NCBI GenBank assembly: GCA_021776885.1
Contig: JAJFFA010000785.1
Location: 1 to 8,132 of the forward strand
Direction of reading: 5' to 3'
DNA length: 8,132 bases
Source of the DNA: Planctomycetota bacterium
GTDB taxonomy: Bacteria > Planctomycetota > UBA1135 > GCA-002686595
The translations under genes were made by a program, and so were the position numbers. How positions within the stretch are numbered: the stretch's first letter is position 1; every line of letters begins with the position of its first letter. Shown here piece by piece: positions 5,825-8,132 of the stretch. The notes beneath the pieces are model-generated. The model saw nothing but the letters and a program-made list of their open reading frames with translations, did not search any database and had not been told where the DNA came from.

Positions 5825-8132
5825 ATGATCACGCCCCGCCACGCTCTCGTCGTCAGCACCTGCCTCGCCCTCGCCCCGGCCGCCGCCCTGGCCCACGAGG
5901 ACGACCCCAAGTTCCACGACCGCGTCCCGGCCTACGCCGGCCCCGGCTGGCGCCCCGGCGCGCCCCTGGGCAGCGGCGGCGACCAGTTCATGGGGGGCGA
6001 GACCCCGCCCCCGGTCGCCTTCGAGTCGAGCGGCGTGACGCTCCTCTCCTGGGTCGCCCTCAACGAGCTGGGCGGTGGCTCCGGCAACGACTGCTGGGGC
6101 TACGTCTCGCCCGCGGGTCGCGAGTACGCCCTGGTCGGGGTCGCCACAGGGACGGCCGTGGTCGAGATCACGAACCCGTCGTTCCCCCAGGTGATCGACA
6201 TCGTCGACGGCCCGAACAGCCTCTGGCGCGACATCAAGACCTACGAGGACTACGCCTACGCGGTGAGCGAGGGGGGAGGCGGCATCCAGGTCATCGACCT
6301 GGCCCAGGTCGACCAGGGCCTGGTCGACGTGGTGGGGCAGGTCTTCGGGCCCAGCACATCGCGCACCCACAACGTGGCGATCGACACCGTGTCGGGCTTC
6401 CTCTACCGCTGCGGTGGACCGAACAACGGGCTGCGCATCTACAGCCTCGCCAACCCCTCGAACCCGAGCTTCGTCAAGACCTGGAACTCGATCTACGTGC
6501 ACGACGCGCAGGTCGTGACCTACACCAGCGGGCCCCACGCCGGGCGCCAGATCGCCTATGTCTGCGGCGGCTTCGGCAACGGCGGCAGCCAGACGCGGTT
6601 GCAGGTGCTCGATGTGACCAACAAGAACAGCATCACATCCCTGGGGATCGTGACCTGGCCCGGTCGCGCCTACTCGCACCAGGTCTGGCTCTCGCCGGAC
6701 CTGCAGTACGCCTACGTCGACGACGAGCTCGATGAGGGCGGCGGCAAGACCACGACCACCTACGTGGTCGACGTCAGCAACCCCGACAGCCCCTTCCTGC
6801 TGGGCGACTTCACCAATGGCAACGACGCCATCGGCCACAACATCTACACCCAGGGCGACCGCATCTACCAGGCCAACTACCGCAGCGGCCTGCGCGTCTT
6901 CGACTCGAGCAGCCCGACCGCCCCGCTGGAGACGCGCTGGTTCGACACCTGGCCCGGCGACGACCTGCCCGCCTTCAACGGCCTGTGGAGCGTCTACCCC
7001 TACTTTCCCAGCGGGACGGTGATCGGCAGCGACCTCGAGAAGGGCCTGTTCGTCTGGTGGGTCGACGACCCCCTGGTCGAGATCGACGTGGTCGGCGGCG
7101 TGCCGGCCCTGCTCGCCGACGGCGGCCAGTCGATCACCCTGAACCTCAGCGAGCGCGCCCCGGGCGACCTCGAGCCGAACAGCGGCCTGCTGCACGTCGA
7201 CAGCGGCCAGGGCTTCACGACGATCCCCCTGGTCGACCTGGGCGGCGGCCAGCAGCGCGCCGACTTCCCCGCCTCGCCATGCGGCAGCGAGGTGCGCTGG
7301 TACCTGAGCGCGCGCTCGACCAACGGCGTCACCTGGCGCGAGCCCGCCCTGGCACCGCGCACCACGCACCTGTCCCTCAGCGGACAGGGCAGCGCCCTGC
7401 TCCTGGCCGACGACGCCGAGAGCGACGCAGGCTGGACCGCAGGCGTCCCGGGGGACAACGCCTCCGCGGGCCACTGGGTGCGCGGAGTGCCCTCGGGGGT
7501 CGGCAACGCCCCGGGCGCGGACCACAGTCCGCTCGGCGACCAGTGCTGGCACACGGGGGCGACGAGTGACGTGGACGGCGGTCGCACGACCCTGATCTCA
7601 CCGCGCCTCGACCTGACCTCGACCGAGAACCCGCGCATCGACTACTGGCGCTGGTTCGGCGCCGATGGGGGACTCTTCAACCACGCGGAGCGCCTGCGCA
7701 TCAGCCTCTCGAACGACGACGGCCAGACCTGGACCCTGGTGGAGAGCCTGGGGCTCGAGAACCTGCAGTCCGCGGGAGGTTGGTACCGCCAGGGCTTCTT
7801 CGTGCGCGACCTGATGGCCCCGAGCGCGGCGGTGCGCCTGCGCTTCGTGGCCGAGGACGACGACGCCGACGATCCGATCGAGGTGGCCGTCGACGACCTG
7901 ACCGTCATCGACGTGTTCTGCGGATGCCCGGCGCCCAGCGCGGTCTGCAGCACGTCGCCCAACTCGGCCGGCGCCGGCGCGACCCTCGCCAGCCTGGGTA
8001 CCACCAGCGTGTCCGCCGCCGACTTCAGCCTGAGCGTGCGCGACTCCGTGCCCAGCGGCCCGGGGCTCTTCTACTACGGTCCGGACACCATCCAGGTGCC
8101 CTTCGGCGATGGCTTCCGCTGCGTCGGTGCGG
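5825..8132 (+). CDS. Secreted choice-of-anchor B family protein (LVIVD-type beta-propeller), 3' end outside window
   Basis: The frame is open for 769 residues to the window end. Residues 1-23 form a signal peptide (hydrophobic VVSTCLALAPAAALA, cleavage likely before HEDD), so the mature protein is exported; VSTC is a poor lipobox. Residues of about 25-412 match the choice-of-anchor B family: LVIVD-like blades (AVVEITNPSFPQVIDIVDG; LRIYSLANPSNPSF; YVVDVSNPDSPFLLGDF; GLRVFDSSSPTAP) and the family's His motifs THN (His182), VHDAQVV (His226), YSHQVWLS (His285) followed by VDDELDE, and GHNIY (His338) before YQANYRSGLRVFD. A small beta domain follows (about 413-525). Next is a MAM/jelly-roll-like domain opening with DDAESDAGW (529) and ending VAVDDLTVIDVF (698). 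A Cys-rich module then begins with CGCPAP (699), CSTSPNSAGAGATL and GLFYYGPDTIQVPFGDGFRC. The enzymatic role, if any, is unknown; the name reflects variable C-terminal anchors. A strong ribosome site precedes it. It is probably transcribed from its own promoter. Confidence 0.92.
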   Translation, partial: MITPRHALVVSTCLALAPAAALAHEDDPKFHDRVPAYAGPGWRPGAPLGSGGDQFMGGETPPPVAFESSGVTLLSWVALNELGGGSGNDCWGYVSPAGREYALVGVATGTAVVEITNPSFPQVIDIVDGPNSLWRDIKTYEDYAYAVSEGGGGIQVIDLAQVDQGLVDVVGQVFGPSTSRTHNVAIDTVSGFLYRCGGPNNGLRIYSLANPSNPSFVKTWNSIYVHDAQVVTYTSGPHAGRQIAYVCGGFGNGGSQTRLQVLDVTNKNSITSLGIVTWPGRAYSHQVWLSPDLQYAYVDDELDEGGGKTTTTYVVDVSNPDSPFLLGDFTNGNDAIGHNIYTQGDRIYQANYRSGLRVFDSSSPTAPLETRWFDTWPGDDLPAFNGLWSVYPYFPSGTVIGSDLEKGLFVWWVDDPLVEIDVVGGVPALLADGGQSITLNLSERAPGDLEPNSGLLHVDSGQGFTTIPLVDLGGGQQRADFPASPCGSEVRWYLSARSTNGVTWREPALAPRTTHLSLSGQGSALLLADDAESDAGWTAGVPGDNASAGHWVRGVPSGVGNAPGADHSPLGDQCWHTGATSDVDGGRTTLISPRLDLTSTENPRIDYWRWFGADGGLFNHAERLRISLSNDDGQTWTLVESLGLENLQSAGGWYRQGFFVRDLMAPSAAVRLRFVAEDDDADDPIEVAVDDLTVIDVFCGCPAPSAVCSTSPNSAGAGATLASLGTTSVSAADFSLSVRDSVPSGPGLFYYGPDTIQVPFGDGFRCVGA

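Noticed and set aside
5861..5863. Cys13 of the secreted protein as a lipoprotein cysteine
   Set aside because: The preceding residues VST do not fit a lipobox (Thr at -1), the hydrophobic core continues past Cys13, and an ALA signal-peptidase I site is present at 21-23.
5801..7552. Minus-strand open frame of 583 codons opposite the choice-of-anchor B gene
   Set aside because: Compositionally biased antisense frame; the plus-strand frame has a signal peptide, ribosome site and family motifs.

Overview
The window is a GC-rich bacterial chromosomal segment with almost wholly G/C-ending codons. It holds six protein-coding genes, two of them cut by the window edges, and no RNA gene, mobile element or CRISPR array that I can see. 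The mix of gene types points to Planctomycetota, or a lineage of similar lifestyle such as Eisenbacteria. These are a multi-haem cytochrome with an embedded PA14 domain, a large secreted 'choice-of-anchor B' protein ending in a Cys-rich module of the type CxxxPNSxGxGA...FYYGP...PFGxGFRC, and a ChlI-like AAA+ ATPase paired with a VWA protein. This assignment comes from remembered family distributions, not a search.

Layout. Positions 1-1468 (minus) hold the N-terminal 489 residues of an exported c-type cytochrome with three CxxCH sites flanking a PA14 domain; its 3' end lies outside the window. A 124-base spacer separates it from a small divergent plus-strand gene (about 1593-2012) that seems to use a non-ATG start and may have an arrestin-like beta-sandwich fold. 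That gene converges on moaA (2018-3061, minus), with only 5 bases between the two stop codons. moaA encodes a complete GTP 3',8-cyclase of molybdenum cofactor synthesis.

moaA is divergent from a two-gene plus-strand operon across a 69-base spacer carrying one shared AT-rich element, ACTATACT. The operon encodes a MoxR/ChlI-like AAA+ ATPase (3131-4618) and, 16 bases downstream, a VWA protein with a complete MIDAS (4635-5741). After an 83-base spacer with a clear Shine-Dalgarno sequence comes a large secreted protein (5825 to beyond 8132).

How the genes may work together. The AAA+ and VWA proteins very probably form one ATP-driven machine, as in the ChlI/ChlD, NorQ/NorD, CbbQ/CbbO and CoxD/CoxE pairs that insert metals into or remodel target enzymes. 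The target cannot be read from this window. The adjacent Mo-cofactor gene makes a molybdoenzyme one testable guess, but the two units are on opposite strands and adjacency may be chance. The cytochrome and the anchor-B protein are both exported and look like separate envelope functions. The part most worth following is the AAA+/VWA pair, with its four-cysteine insertion and its Asn-for-Asp Walker B. Next are the two secreted mosaic proteins.
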